In this document: positions 1 to 6,450 of the stretch, one piece after another
How the letters are laid out: each line of letters opens with the position of its first letter
Numbering within the stretch: the stretch's first letter is position 1
Source: Collinsella sp.
GTDB lineage: Bacteria; Actinomycetota; Coriobacteriia; Coriobacteriales; Coriobacteriaceae
Direction: 5' to 3'
NCBI GenBank assembly: GCA_031294825.1
Contig: JAUMPM010000026.1
Span: forward strand, 1-7,224
DNA length: 7,224 nucleotides
Translations under genes and position numbers: made by a program
Notes under the pieces: model-generated
Seen by the model: only the letters and a program-made list of their open reading frames with translations
What the model was told of the DNA's origin: nothing
Databases searched by the model: none

Positions 1-19
1 AGCTATATCGATACAGAAA

Positions 20-52
20 GGTCCCCGGACGGAGGGGCCGGATATAAGGTTT
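20..52 (+). repeat. Left arm of 33-bp perfect inverted repeat
   Basis: This arm begins GGTCCCCGGACG and ends GATATAAGGTTT. It matches the reverse complement of 122-154 at all 33 positions, and pairing stops at both edges (19 against 155, and 53 against 121). Confidence 0.95.
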
Positions 53-70
53 ATCGCGAGTTCCGCACGC

Positions 71-96
71 AAAGAAGGCCACTTAATGTGGCCTTC
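71..96 (-). terminator. Candidate intrinsic terminator for the acpS-tsaD operon
   Basis: Read on the minus strand, GAAGGCCAC (96-88), a 5-base loop and GTGGCCTTC (82-74) form a perfect 9-bp stem, followed by TTT (73-71) and then GCG. The stem is strong but the U tract is short, so termination may be partial or depend on the larger surrounding palindrome. It is the first terminator-like hairpin with a U tract after the tsaD stop codon. On the plus strand the same stem is followed by GTCTTGCG, a poorer match, so a role for a convergent gene to the left of the window is possible but less supported. Confidence 0.5.
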
Positions 97-121
97 GTCT
101 TGCGCAGGACTGTAGAGCAGG

Positions 122-154
122 AAACCTTATATCCGGCCCCTCCGTCCGGGGACC
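122..154 (-). repeat. Right arm of 33-bp perfect inverted repeat
   Basis: This is the exact reverse complement of 20-52. It lies 12 bases past the stop codon of the TsaB-RimI-TsaD gene (bases 155-166 separate them), so it falls in that gene's 3' untranslated region if transcription continues. Confidence 0.95.
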
Positions 155-166
155 GCGCCGTACCAG

Positions 167-2551
167 CTACAGCGTCATGTTTGGATCGGCGTCGACGTCG
201 AACGGCGAGATTTCACCTCGGTCGAATTTACGGCGAGCGACCTCCGCGATCATGGCTGCGTTATCGGTACAGGCAGACAAGGGCGGCACCGTTACGCGAA
301 TCCCCTGACGTCCAAGCTTCTTGATCATCATCTCGCGCAGATGCGGGTTGGCCGAGACGCCGCCGCCGATGCAGTATTCCTTACATCCGGTAGCGTGCAA
401 TGCGTTTTTGGCCTTCTTGTACTGCACGTCAAAGACAGCCGCCTCAAACGAAGCCGCCAGATCGGGCAGGTGAATCGTGCGCCCGGCTTTGGTCTCTTGC
501 TCGATGTAGAGCGTCACCGCCGTCTTGAGGCCCGAAAGCGAGAAACGATAGTCTCCCCTGCTGTTAAGCGCGCGGGGAAAATCGATCGCCTTGGGGTTGC
601 CTGTCTCGGCCAGCTTGGAAATGATGGGGCCACCGGGATAGCCCAGGCCCAACGCCTTGGCCACCTTGTCGAAGGCCTCGCCCACGGCGTCGTCGAGCGT
701 CTCACCGAGCACCTCGTAATCGTCCCACGCCTTCACGTGCACGAGCATGGTGTGCCCACCCGAGACAAGCGTGAAGATAAACGGCGGTTTGAGGTCGGGT
801 TGCGCCAGCAGGTTGGCAAACAGGTGCCCCTCCAGATGGTTGACGCATATGAGCGGCTTACCGGCAGCGTAGGTAAAGCCTTTGGCAAAGGCAACGCCCA
901 CCACGAGGGCGCCCACCAGGCCCGGACCCTGTGTCACGCCCACGGCGGCAAGCTCGCTGGGCGCAATCGCCCCACCCTCAAGGCCAAGCGATGCCGCGGC
1001 ATCCTCGAGCGCCGCATCTACGACACTCACAATCACCTCAACGTGCTTGCGCGAGGCGATCTCGGGCACCACGCCGCCAAAGCGGGCGTGAAAATCAATC
1101 TGTGTCGACACCTGGTTGGCCAGCATATTGCCATCCGCATCGATAATCGCCACGGCCGTCTCGTCGCAGGAACTCTCGATAGCGAGCACTAGGCGACGAC
1201 GCTCAATTTCAGCGCGCTCCTCAACGGTTCGCTCGGGCGCAGGCAGCGGCCATACACGCTGCTCAGCCGCCGTCGGCTCGGGCGAAGCGTTGTCGACCGG
1301 GAGCACCAAGGGCAGCGGCGCCGTCATGACGATGGCATCCTTGCCGGCACCATAGTAGCCGCGGCGCCGTCCTGCCTCGGTAAAGCCCAGAGCGTTATAA
1401 AGCGCGATCGCTCCCTCGTTGCCGTCCTCGACCTCGAGCGAAGCCGTGGTGCAGCCGAGCATCTGGGCATCATAGCTCACATGCGACAGCAGCTTGCGGG
1501 CAATGCCCTCACGGCGATGTGCCGGGTCGACGGCGACATCCAGAATCTGCACATCACCGTCCACGACCATACCGCCGGCAAGGCCCAGCAGCTTGCCGTC
1601 GTCGTGTGCCACCCACCAACTACGCGGCGCAGCGACGTCCTCGCCCAGTTCGGACAGGAACATGCCCGGCGTCCACGCCTCGTGTCCGGCACCTTCAAAG
1701 CAGGCAGCCTCCAGCGCGCTCGCGCCCTCGGCATCCGCCGCGCCCATGGGACGGAACTGCAGATGACGACCGGCGAGCTCATCGGCAACACCCGTAATTT
1801 CGCTCTGCGCACTCTCGGCAAGACCAAGACGCTTGCGCTCGTTTTCCTCGGCATCCGAAAGGCGCGTGTAAATCGGCAAGACGCGGGCCGGATCGCCGTC
1901 ACCCGCAGCGTGCGCGAGCAGCAAGCCCTCGCCCGAAGGCCACCACAGGTCGCGCTCCACGCAGCGGGCGGTCTCGTCCTCGCCCAGCAGCTTGCCATAG
2001 CGCACGAGACCGTCACCGGTCAGCTGAACCTGGTCCCAGTCCGCTGCTTGGCGCCACTCATCGAGCGCAACGGCGGCCTTGACCACGTGTTCGCGCTCAA
2101 ATTGACGCTCGGGACCCTCATCGACCAGCATATACAGCGCCGGATATACCTCACCGCGCATAGCATCGGCCAAGATACCAAGCTTGCCGCGCACGCCAGC
2201 CTTCCACGCCGTCCAAGCGCAAGCGTCGAGCGTCGACACGCCCAGCAGCGGAACATTGGCACCGCGCGCGAGGCCCTTGGCAGTGGAGATGCCGATGCGC
2301 ACACCCGTAAACGACCCCGGGCCGCGACCGACCACGTAGCAACCAACATCGCTGCGATCCAGACCGGCCTGAGCCAGCAAGCCATCAACGGTATTCACGA
2401 GCTCAACGTTGGCGTGACGGCGACACATGTGGTCGCCACTCACGAGCTTCGTCTCGCCCGTCCGCCCATCAATCCAGCTTGCCGCGCAGGCAAGCATGTC
2501 GGTCGAGGTATCGAGCGCCACCACCAGCGCGTTGTCGTTATGCAAGCTCAT
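167..2551 (-). CDS. tsaB-rimI-tsaD: TsaB-RimI-TsaD trifunctional fusion (t6A tRNA modification and ribosomal-protein N-acetyltransferase)
   Basis: This is a single 794-residue frame with three domains. Residues 8-235 are TsaB, with the ASKHA strand VALDTSTD (11-18), GRGPGSFTGVRIG (75-87) and PIYTR (226-230). Residues 264-410 are a RimI-type GNAT, with the acetyl-CoA loop RREGIA (346-351) and Glu373 and Tyr385 spaced as in the RimI catalytic pair. A Pro/Ala-rich then charged linker follows (411-452). Residues 453-794 are TsaD, with IESSCDET (458-465), metal ligands His572 and His576 in NHLEGH, Asp763 in CTDNAAMIA, and SGGH (597-600). TsaD with TsaB and TsaE moves threonylcarbamoyl from its AMP adduct to A37 of ANN-decoding tRNAs. 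RimI acetylates the N terminus of ribosomal protein S18. These are usually separate proteins of about 220, 150 and 340 residues, and the motifs listed here are present in all three domains. I chose the ATG at 2549-2551, which has AAGG 9 bases upstream. A longer TTG start at 2569 has no evident ribosome site. Stop TAG. Confidence 0.95.
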   Translation of the reverse strand: MSLHNDNALVVALDTSTDMLACAASWIDGRTGETKLVSGDHMCRRHANVELVNTVDGLLAQAGLDRSDVGCYVVGRGPGSFTGVRIGISTAKGLARGANVPLLGVSTLDACAWTAWKAGVRGKLGILADAMRGEVYPALYMLVDEGPERQFEREHVVKAAVALDEWRQAADWDQVQLTGDGLVRYGKLLGEDETARCVERDLWWPSGEGLLLAHAAGDGDPARVLPIYTRLSDAEENERKRLGLAESAQSEITGVADELAGRHLQFRPMGAADAEGASALEAACFEGAGHEAWTPGMFLSELGEDVAAPRSWWVAHDDGKLLGLAGGMVVDGDVQILDVAVDPAHRREGIARKLLSHVSYDAQMLGCTTASLEVEDGNEGAIALYNALGFTEAGRRRGYYGAGKDAIVMTAPLPLVLPVDNASPEPTAAEQRVWPLPAPERTVEERAEIERRRLVLAIESSCDETAVAIIDADGNMLANQVSTQIDFHARFGGVVPEIASRKHVEVIVSVVDAALEDAAASLGLEGGAIAPSELAAVGVTQGPGLVGALVVGVAFAKGFTYAAGKPLICVNHLEGHLFANLLAQPDLKPPFIFTLVSGGHTMLVHVKAWDDYEVLGETLDDAVGEAFDKVAKALGLGYPGGPIISKLAETGNPKAIDFPRALNSRGDYRFSLSGLKTAVTLYIEQETKAGRTIHLPDLAASFEAAVFDVQYKKAKNALHATGCKEYCIGGGVSANPHLREMMIKKLGRQGIRVTVPPLSACTDNAAMIAEVARRKFDRGEISPFDVDADPNMTL

Positions 2552-3044
2552 CTTGTACAGCCTTATCAATCAAATGGGAAAGCTCCATTGCGCGGTCACC
2601 GTGCGCCTCGAGCGTTATCGTTCGCACATCACTGTCGCCCTCATCACGCTTGAGCGTCACCGAAAGATACTCATCCGTCAGCTCGTCCTGGAATTGTTCG
2701 CCCCATTCCAGCAGGCAAGCACCCTCATAGCCCAGCACATCGAAAATGCCCGTATCCTCGAGCTCGTAGGCATGCTCCAAACGGTATAGATCAAAGTGAA
2801 ACAGCGGAATACGGCCTTGATCGTGAACGGCCATGAGCGCAAACGTAGGGCTCGTAACCATATGCCCATCGCCCAGCCCGCGCGAGACGCCCTTGGTAAA
2901 GTGAGTTTTGCCCACTCCCAGGCCACCGGTCAGGATGAGCACATCGCCGTCCTCAAGGCACGGTGCAATTAGCTCGCCAAAGTACTCCGTATCGGCAGCG
3001 CAAGTCGTTTTGTAAGTACCTACCCCCAGGCGCTCCAGGGACAT
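2538..3044 (-). CDS. tsaE: TsaE, ATPase of the t6A37 tRNA modification complex
   Basis: A 168-residue P-loop ATPase of the TsaE (YjeE) family, close to the usual length. Visible motifs are Walker A GGLGVGKT (40-47), SPTF (65-68), HFDLYRL (83-89) and the Walker B-like LLEWGE (111-116). In the bacterial system TsaE binds at the TsaB-TsaD interface and hydrolyses ATP to reset the complex after each threonylcarbamoyl transfer. Here its partners are encoded immediately downstream in one polypeptide, with 14 bases of overlap (2538-2551), which fits a fixed-ratio complex. The ATG at 3042-3044 is preceded by AGGAG (3051-3055) at good spacing. It starts 12 bases after the glycosylase stop codon. Stop TAA. 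The cytosolic location is inferred from the lack of signal or membrane segments. Confidence 0.96.
   Translation of the reverse strand: MSLERLGVGTYKTTCAADTEYFGELIAPCLEDGDVLILTGGLGVGKTHFTKGVSRGLGDGHMVTSPTFALMAVHDQGRIPLFHFDLYRLEHAYELEDTGIFDVLGYEGACLLEWGEQFQDELTDEYLSVTLKRDEGDSDVRTITLEAHGDRAMELSHLIDKAVQDELA
2561..2564 (-). promoter_or_regulatory. Weak ribosome binding site that decides the start of tsaB-rimI-tsaD
   Basis: AAGG on the minus strand lies 9 bases before the ATG at 2549-2551, inside the end of tsaE. It would fall within the coding region if the upstream TTG (2567-2569) were used, which argues for the ATG. Its weakness suggests that initiation depends partly on ribosomes finishing tsaE. 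Confidence 0.5.
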
Positions 3045-3056
3045 ATATGCTCCTTA

Positions 3057-3677
3057 TTATTCCGAGGCGTCCTCTGGTGCGGGATGTCGCTCCAGATAAT
3101 CGCCCAGCATCTTAAAGTCTTCCTCCAGCAGCTCCTGCCACGCCGGATTGCGCAGCGCTGCTGCCGGATGGAAAGTGGGCATTACTACAAAATGCCCCAT
3201 CTGGTGGAACCTGCCGCGCAGCTTAGTAATGCCAATCTCGGTCTTAAGCACAAAGTGCGTCGCAGGGTTGCCGAGCGTCACGATAATATCGGGCCAGATG
3301 CTTCGAATCTGCTCACGCAAAAACGGCGAGCAAGCCAGCACCTCCTCGGGACGCGGATTGCGGTTTCCCGGCGGGCGGCACTTAAGCACATTGGCAATGT
3401 AGACGTCTTCGCGTTTGAGCCCCGCCAGCGACAAAATGCCGTTGAGGTCCTCGCCTGCCGCCCCCACAAAGGGCTCGCCCTGCAAATCCTCATTGCGGCC
3501 CGGCGCCTCGCCAATAAACATCACACGAGCGCGGGGGTTTCCCACGCCAAACACGATATTGTGACGCGACTGGTAGAGCTGGCAGAGGTGACAATCGCCC
3601 AGAACGGCCTCAATTTCCTCGAGTGCGACCTCACGTGGTGCCTGATGGGTATGGCCAGGGATGTGCATGACGCCCAT
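3057..3677 (-). CDS. udg: Family 4 uracil-DNA glycosylase (Fe-S type)
   Basis: A 206-residue protein of the family 4 (UDGa) uracil-DNA glycosylases, which cut uracil from DNA to start base-excision repair after cytosine deamination or dUMP incorporation. The four cysteines expected to hold a 4Fe-4S cluster are visible: C29 and C32 (CHLC), C100 in NVLKCRPPGNRNP and C116. The uracil-binding and catalytic motif GEAPGRNEDLQGEPFVG spans 56-72, and the second active-site motif TFHPAAALRNP spans 168-178 with His170. Length is typical. The ATG at 3675-3677 follows AGGAG (3683-3687), which overlaps the alr stop codon. A second ATG three codons later is possible but less well placed. It sits between cell-wall and tRNA-modification genes, so context says nothing about its role, and the family motifs carry the call. 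Some family 4 members were first annotated as phage DNA-polymerase-like proteins. Confidence 0.95.
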   Translation of the reverse strand: MGVMHIPGHTHQAPREVALEEIEAVLGDCHLCQLYQSRHNIVFGVGNPRARVMFIGEAPGRNEDLQGEPFVGAAGEDLNGILSLAGLKREDVYIANVLKCRPPGNRNPRPEEVLACSPFLREQIRSIWPDIIVTLGNPATHFVLKTEIGITKLRGRFHQMGHFVVMPTFHPAAALRNPAWQELLEEDFKMLGDYLERHPAPEDASE

Positions 3678-3685
3678 GGCGACTC

Positions 3686-4831
3686 CTACACGTAGACCTT
3701 GTCGAGGCGCATGCCAAAGCCGCAGGCGACCTCGTAGTTAATCGTTCCGCGCAGTCGGGCCATCTCGTCCATAGTGATCTCGGCATCGCCATCGCGGCCG
3801 ACAATAATCATCTCGTCACCATACTCGGCCTCGGGAATCTCGTGTGCCGGGTTGGACTGAATGGCGACCATAAACTGGTCCATGCAGATATTGCCAACCT
3901 GATGCACGCGCTCGCCGCGATACAGCACATCCATACGATTGGAAAGCGTACGCGATAGGCCGTCGGCATAACCGATCGGCAGCGTGCAGATCTGAACGCG
4001 CGTGCGCGGTACGCGGTAGGTAAAACCGTAGCCCACGCCCTCACCCATCGCAGGGTGTGCCACGCGCGTCACGCGCGCATGGACGCTCATAACGGGATCA
4101 AGCTGCATCACGCGGCCACTCAGCTCGCACGGCTGCATGCCATACAAGCCAACGCCGGCGCGGATCATATCAAAATGCATCGAGGGGTCGAGCATCGAGG
4201 ACGGCGTGTTGGCGCAGTGCACGATACCGCACTCAAAACCCGCATCCTTAATGGCTTGAACGGCCTCGGTAAAGCGCTGACACTGCAGCTTGTAGTCCCA
4301 GCCCGAAGGTTCATCGGCCGTGGCGAAGTGCGTAAATACGCCGTCGCACTGAATACCGCGATGGAAATTAATACCGCGGACAAAGTCGAGCACCTGTGTG
4401 TAGTGTACGCCGATACGATTCATACCTGTCTCGATGGCGAGATGATACTTGCCCACCTTGCCCGCCGCGACCGCACATTCGCCATACGCAAGAGCAAAGT
4501 CAGACGTATAGACCGAGGGCATGATATCAAACTCGAGCAACGTCGGAATGGCCTCGATAGGCGGCTCGCTTAGGATGAGGATGGGTTTCGTAATCCCGCC
4601 CTGTCGGAGCTCAACGCCCTCGTTAACCGTCGCCACGGCAAACATGTCGGCACCGGCCGAATACATGATCTTGGCGCACTCAACAGCTCCATGACCATAA
4701 GCATCGGCCTTGACCACGCAGCACAGGCGCTGACGTGGATTCAACAAGTTCTTATAGGCCCTCGTGTTGCGACGGAGCGCCCCGCGGTCGATCTCGACCC
4801 AGGACCAGCGCGTCAAATCGGCTTTATTCAT
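3686..4831 (-). CDS. alr: Alanine racemase
   Basis: A 381-residue PLP-dependent fold-type III enzyme that interconverts L- and D-alanine and so supplies D-alanine for peptidoglycan. The PLP lysine is K41 in VVKADAYGHG (39-48). The opposite catalytic tyrosine is Y268 in VGYGFTY (266-272). Arg224 in MIRAGVGLYG fits the residue contacting the PLP ring nitrogen. ICMDQ (315-319) and INYE (364-367) are also family signatures. One unusual point is HLAIETGMNR (130-139): most members have a lysine, carbamylated in the Geobacillus enzyme (K129), where this protein has Ala132. The ATG (4829-4831) lies 2 bases after the nnr stop codon, with only a weak GGATGA-like ribosome site, so coupling to nnr translation is likely. 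Stop TAG. Length and other residues are normal, so I expect an active enzyme. Confidence 0.97.
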   Translation of the reverse strand: MNKADLTRWSWVEIDRGALRRNTRAYKNLLNPRQRLCCVVKADAYGHGAVECAKIMYSAGADMFAVATVNEGVELRQGGITKPILILSEPPIEAIPTLLEFDIMPSVYTSDFALAYGECAVAAGKVGKYHLAIETGMNRIGVHYTQVLDFVRGINFHRGIQCDGVFTHFATADEPSGWDYKLQCQRFTEAVQAIKDAGFECGIVHCANTPSSMLDPSMHFDMIRAGVGLYGMQPCELSGRVMQLDPVMSVHARVTRVAHPAMGEGVGYGFTYRVPRTRVQICTLPIGYADGLSRTLSNRMDVLYRGERVHQVGNICMDQFMVAIQSNPAHEIPEAEYGDEMIIVGRDGDAEITMDEMARLRGTINYEVACGFGMRLDKVYV

Positions 4832-4833
4832 GA

Positions 4834-6450
4834 TTAGTCATCCGACCCTTCGTCCATGATTCCCAGATCTTCGAGCGCATCCTTTGCTGCCAGCTCCATG
4901 GCAGGACCAATCAAGTCGATAAGATCGGTCGCGATGACGCTCTTCTCACCATACTCCGTCGCCGCGGCAAAACCGGCGTAGCTGTGAAGTGCGACGGCGT
5001 ACGAATACAGCAACTCCCAACGATCCATCTCGTCGCGCATGGTGGCAAGCGTGCCGGCCAAAATACCCGCGAGAACATCACCCGAACCGGCAGTTGCCAG
5101 AGAAGCCGGACCCGAGAGCGGCAGCAGCACACGCTCAACGCCACAGATAGCCGTCGTCGGCCCCTTGGCAATGACAACCAGGTTGTCGGAGCCTGCAGCC
5201 CAGACAACCTTCTGCGCGGCCGCAATCGCGGTACCAAGGTCGTTCACCTCGTCACCGGCAACCAGACGCGAAAGCTCACGATAGTGCGGCGTCATAACCA
5301 ACGGCTGCTCGCGACGATACATCTCGGGGTTACTATCAATACCGTCAATGGCAATCTTAGCAAGGCAGTTGAGTGCATCGGCATCCAAAATAAGCGGTAC
5401 ATCAAGCTCGAGCAAGCCCGAAACCACCTGCATAGCGCCGGCAGACGTCGTCATACCGGGACCGCACAGTACGCAGCTGTACTTCTTTGCAATCTCGCAC
5501 ACCGTCATGCGCGCAGCGGCGCCAAAGGAGCCGCGGGAATCAGACGGAATAGCAAAGACGGGAATCGAAGGAAGTGCCATGCGAATAAGATTAGCGCAGG
5601 CGTCAGGAGCCGCGACTGCCACGTAACCAGCACCCGCGCGAGCTGCAGACTTGGCCGCCATAATGGCAGCACCAGGATATTGTGCAGATCCGGCGACAAT
5701 AAGCACAGAGCCACGGGAATACTTATCGATATTCGTAGGTAGTGGAGCAAAGTAATCAACTAAGTCACCGGGCTCGACAATCTCGGCGGCGTGGTCGACA
5801 TCATCGATGACCTCGTCAAGACGGTCGTAAAGATTGCCGCAGATCAAATCGCCAGCATACTCAGGGCCATCAGCGCTATACAAACCAATCTTGGGCGCAA
5901 TCATCGTCACCGTATGCTCGGCACGAATGCAGTCGTCATCAACAACGCCCGTCTCGGCATTCAGGCCCGAGGGGACATCAATGGATACGACACAATCGGC
6001 GCATTCATTGACCGTAGGAATCCAGATGGAGAACGGCGCACGCAGATTCCCGTGGAAACCGGTACCAAATATGGCATCGACAACAACATCGGCCTTATCG
6101 ATCAAAACCTCGAGTTCGTCACGCGAGGGGCCGACGCAAACGTGCACATCGCGGCCGGCAGTACGACGAGCAACATGACGTGCCAGAGCAGCAGGAATCT
6201 CATCCGGCTCAACCGGAGAAACGATATCGACGTCCACACCCTTATGGCTCAGAATATCGGCGGCAACCCAACCGTCGCCGCCATTATTACCAAAACCGAC
6301 CAGAAAGAGAACCCGATCGGGATTGAGCTTCAAGACCTCGTTGGCGGCAAACTCACCCGCTAGCTCCATAAGCTCGGCCTTCGAAGTCCCTTCGCGTTCG
6401 ATGATATCCTCGAGACGAACGACTTCTTCGGTACTCAAAACCGGTTTCAT
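4834..6450 (-). CDS. nnr: Bifunctional NAD(P)H-hydrate epimerase and ADP-dependent NAD(P)H-hydrate dehydratase
   Basis: A 538-residue two-domain repair enzyme. The N-terminal YjeF_N domain (about 1-225) converts R to S epimers of hydrated NAD(P)H; it shows GFGNNGGDG (52-60), VVDAIFGTG (123-131) and SIDVPSGLN (156-164). The C-terminal ribokinase-like domain (about 240-520) dehydrates the S form using ADP or ATP. It shows KYSRGSVLIVAGS (243-255), the AARAGAGYV segment (269-277), CGPGM (329-333), ILDADALN (354-361), TPHYRE (387-392), AKGPTT (428-433) and the Asp458-containing GSGDVLAG (455-462). TPHYRE departs from the usual TPHxGE (Arg391 for Gly). Length fits the fused bacterial form. The start ATG directly abuts the acpS stop codon (TAG then ATG) and is preceded by AGGAG (6456-6460). 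Stop TAA. Confidence 0.96.
   Translation of the reverse strand: MKPVLSTEEVVRLEDIIEREGTSKAELMELAGEFAANEVLKLNPDRVLFLVGFGNNGGDGWVAADILSHKGVDVDIVSPVEPDEIPAALARHVARRTAGRDVHVCVGPSRDELEVLIDKADVVVDAIFGTGFHGNLRAPFSIWIPTVNECADCVVSIDVPSGLNAETGVVDDDCIRAEHTVTMIAPKIGLYSADGPEYAGDLICGNLYDRLDEVIDDVDHAAEIVEPGDLVDYFAPLPTNIDKYSRGSVLIVAGSAQYPGAAIMAAKSAARAGAGYVAVAAPDACANLIRMALPSIPVFAIPSDSRGSFGAAARMTVCEIAKKYSCVLCGPGMTTSAGAMQVVSGLLELDVPLILDADALNCLAKIAIDGIDSNPEMYRREQPLVMTPHYRELSRLVAGDEVNDLGTAIAAAQKVVWAAGSDNLVVIAKGPTTAICGVERVLLPLSGPASLATAGSGDVLAGILAGTLATMRDEMDRWELLYSYAVALHSYAGFAAATEYGEKSVIATDLIDLIGPAMELAAKDALEDLGIMDEGSDD

Larger units (their letters stand above)
20..154. repeat. 135-bp extended palindromic element with perfect 33-bp arms
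   Basis: Positions 20-52 and 122-154 are exact reverse complements (33 of 33). They enclose a 69-base core with a second, perfect 9-bp hairpin (74-82 with 88-96, loop 83-87). Between the two perfect helices there are further short pairings, 68-72 with 100-104 and about 62-64 with 107-109, so the whole element can fold as one long, interrupted hairpin in either strand's RNA or in single-stranded DNA. The arms are GC-rich with an AT-rich inner edge (GATATAAGG type). No target-site duplication is visible at its outer edges, and there is no reading frame worth calling inside. It could be a REP-like or MITE-like dispersed palindrome, a bidirectional transcript-end structure between convergent genes, or an RNA-processing element. 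The palindrome is seen directly; its function is unknown. Confidence 0.9.

Noticed and set aside
20..154. Reading the palindrome as a recent MITE insertion
   Set aside because: Bases directly outside the arms (up to 19 and from 155) show no target-site duplication, and no transposase remnant is present, so insertion is not demonstrated.
88..324. A 78-codon plus-strand frame starting inside the palindrome
   Set aside because: It crosses the hairpin arm and then runs antisense to tsaD, with no ribosome site and a composition typical of a shadow frame.
341..1192. A 283-codon open frame on the plus strand opposite the TsaD domain
   Set aside because: It mirrors a conserved domain on the other strand and shows no family motif of its own.
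1481..2653. A 390-codon open frame on the plus strand opposite the TsaB-RimI-TsaD gene
   Set aside because: It runs antisense to a well-supported coding gene with clear domain motifs, its product matches nothing I recognise, and long antisense frames are common in GC-rich DNA.
4984..5742. A 252-codon open frame on the plus strand opposite nnr
   Set aside because: It is antisense to a well-supported gene, and its product is low in recognisable motifs and looks like a codon-bias shadow.
5791..6363. A 190-codon open frame on the plus strand opposite the N-terminal domain of nnr
   Set aside because: Same reasoning: it lies opposite the conserved GNNGGDG-containing domain with no supporting ribosome site or motif.
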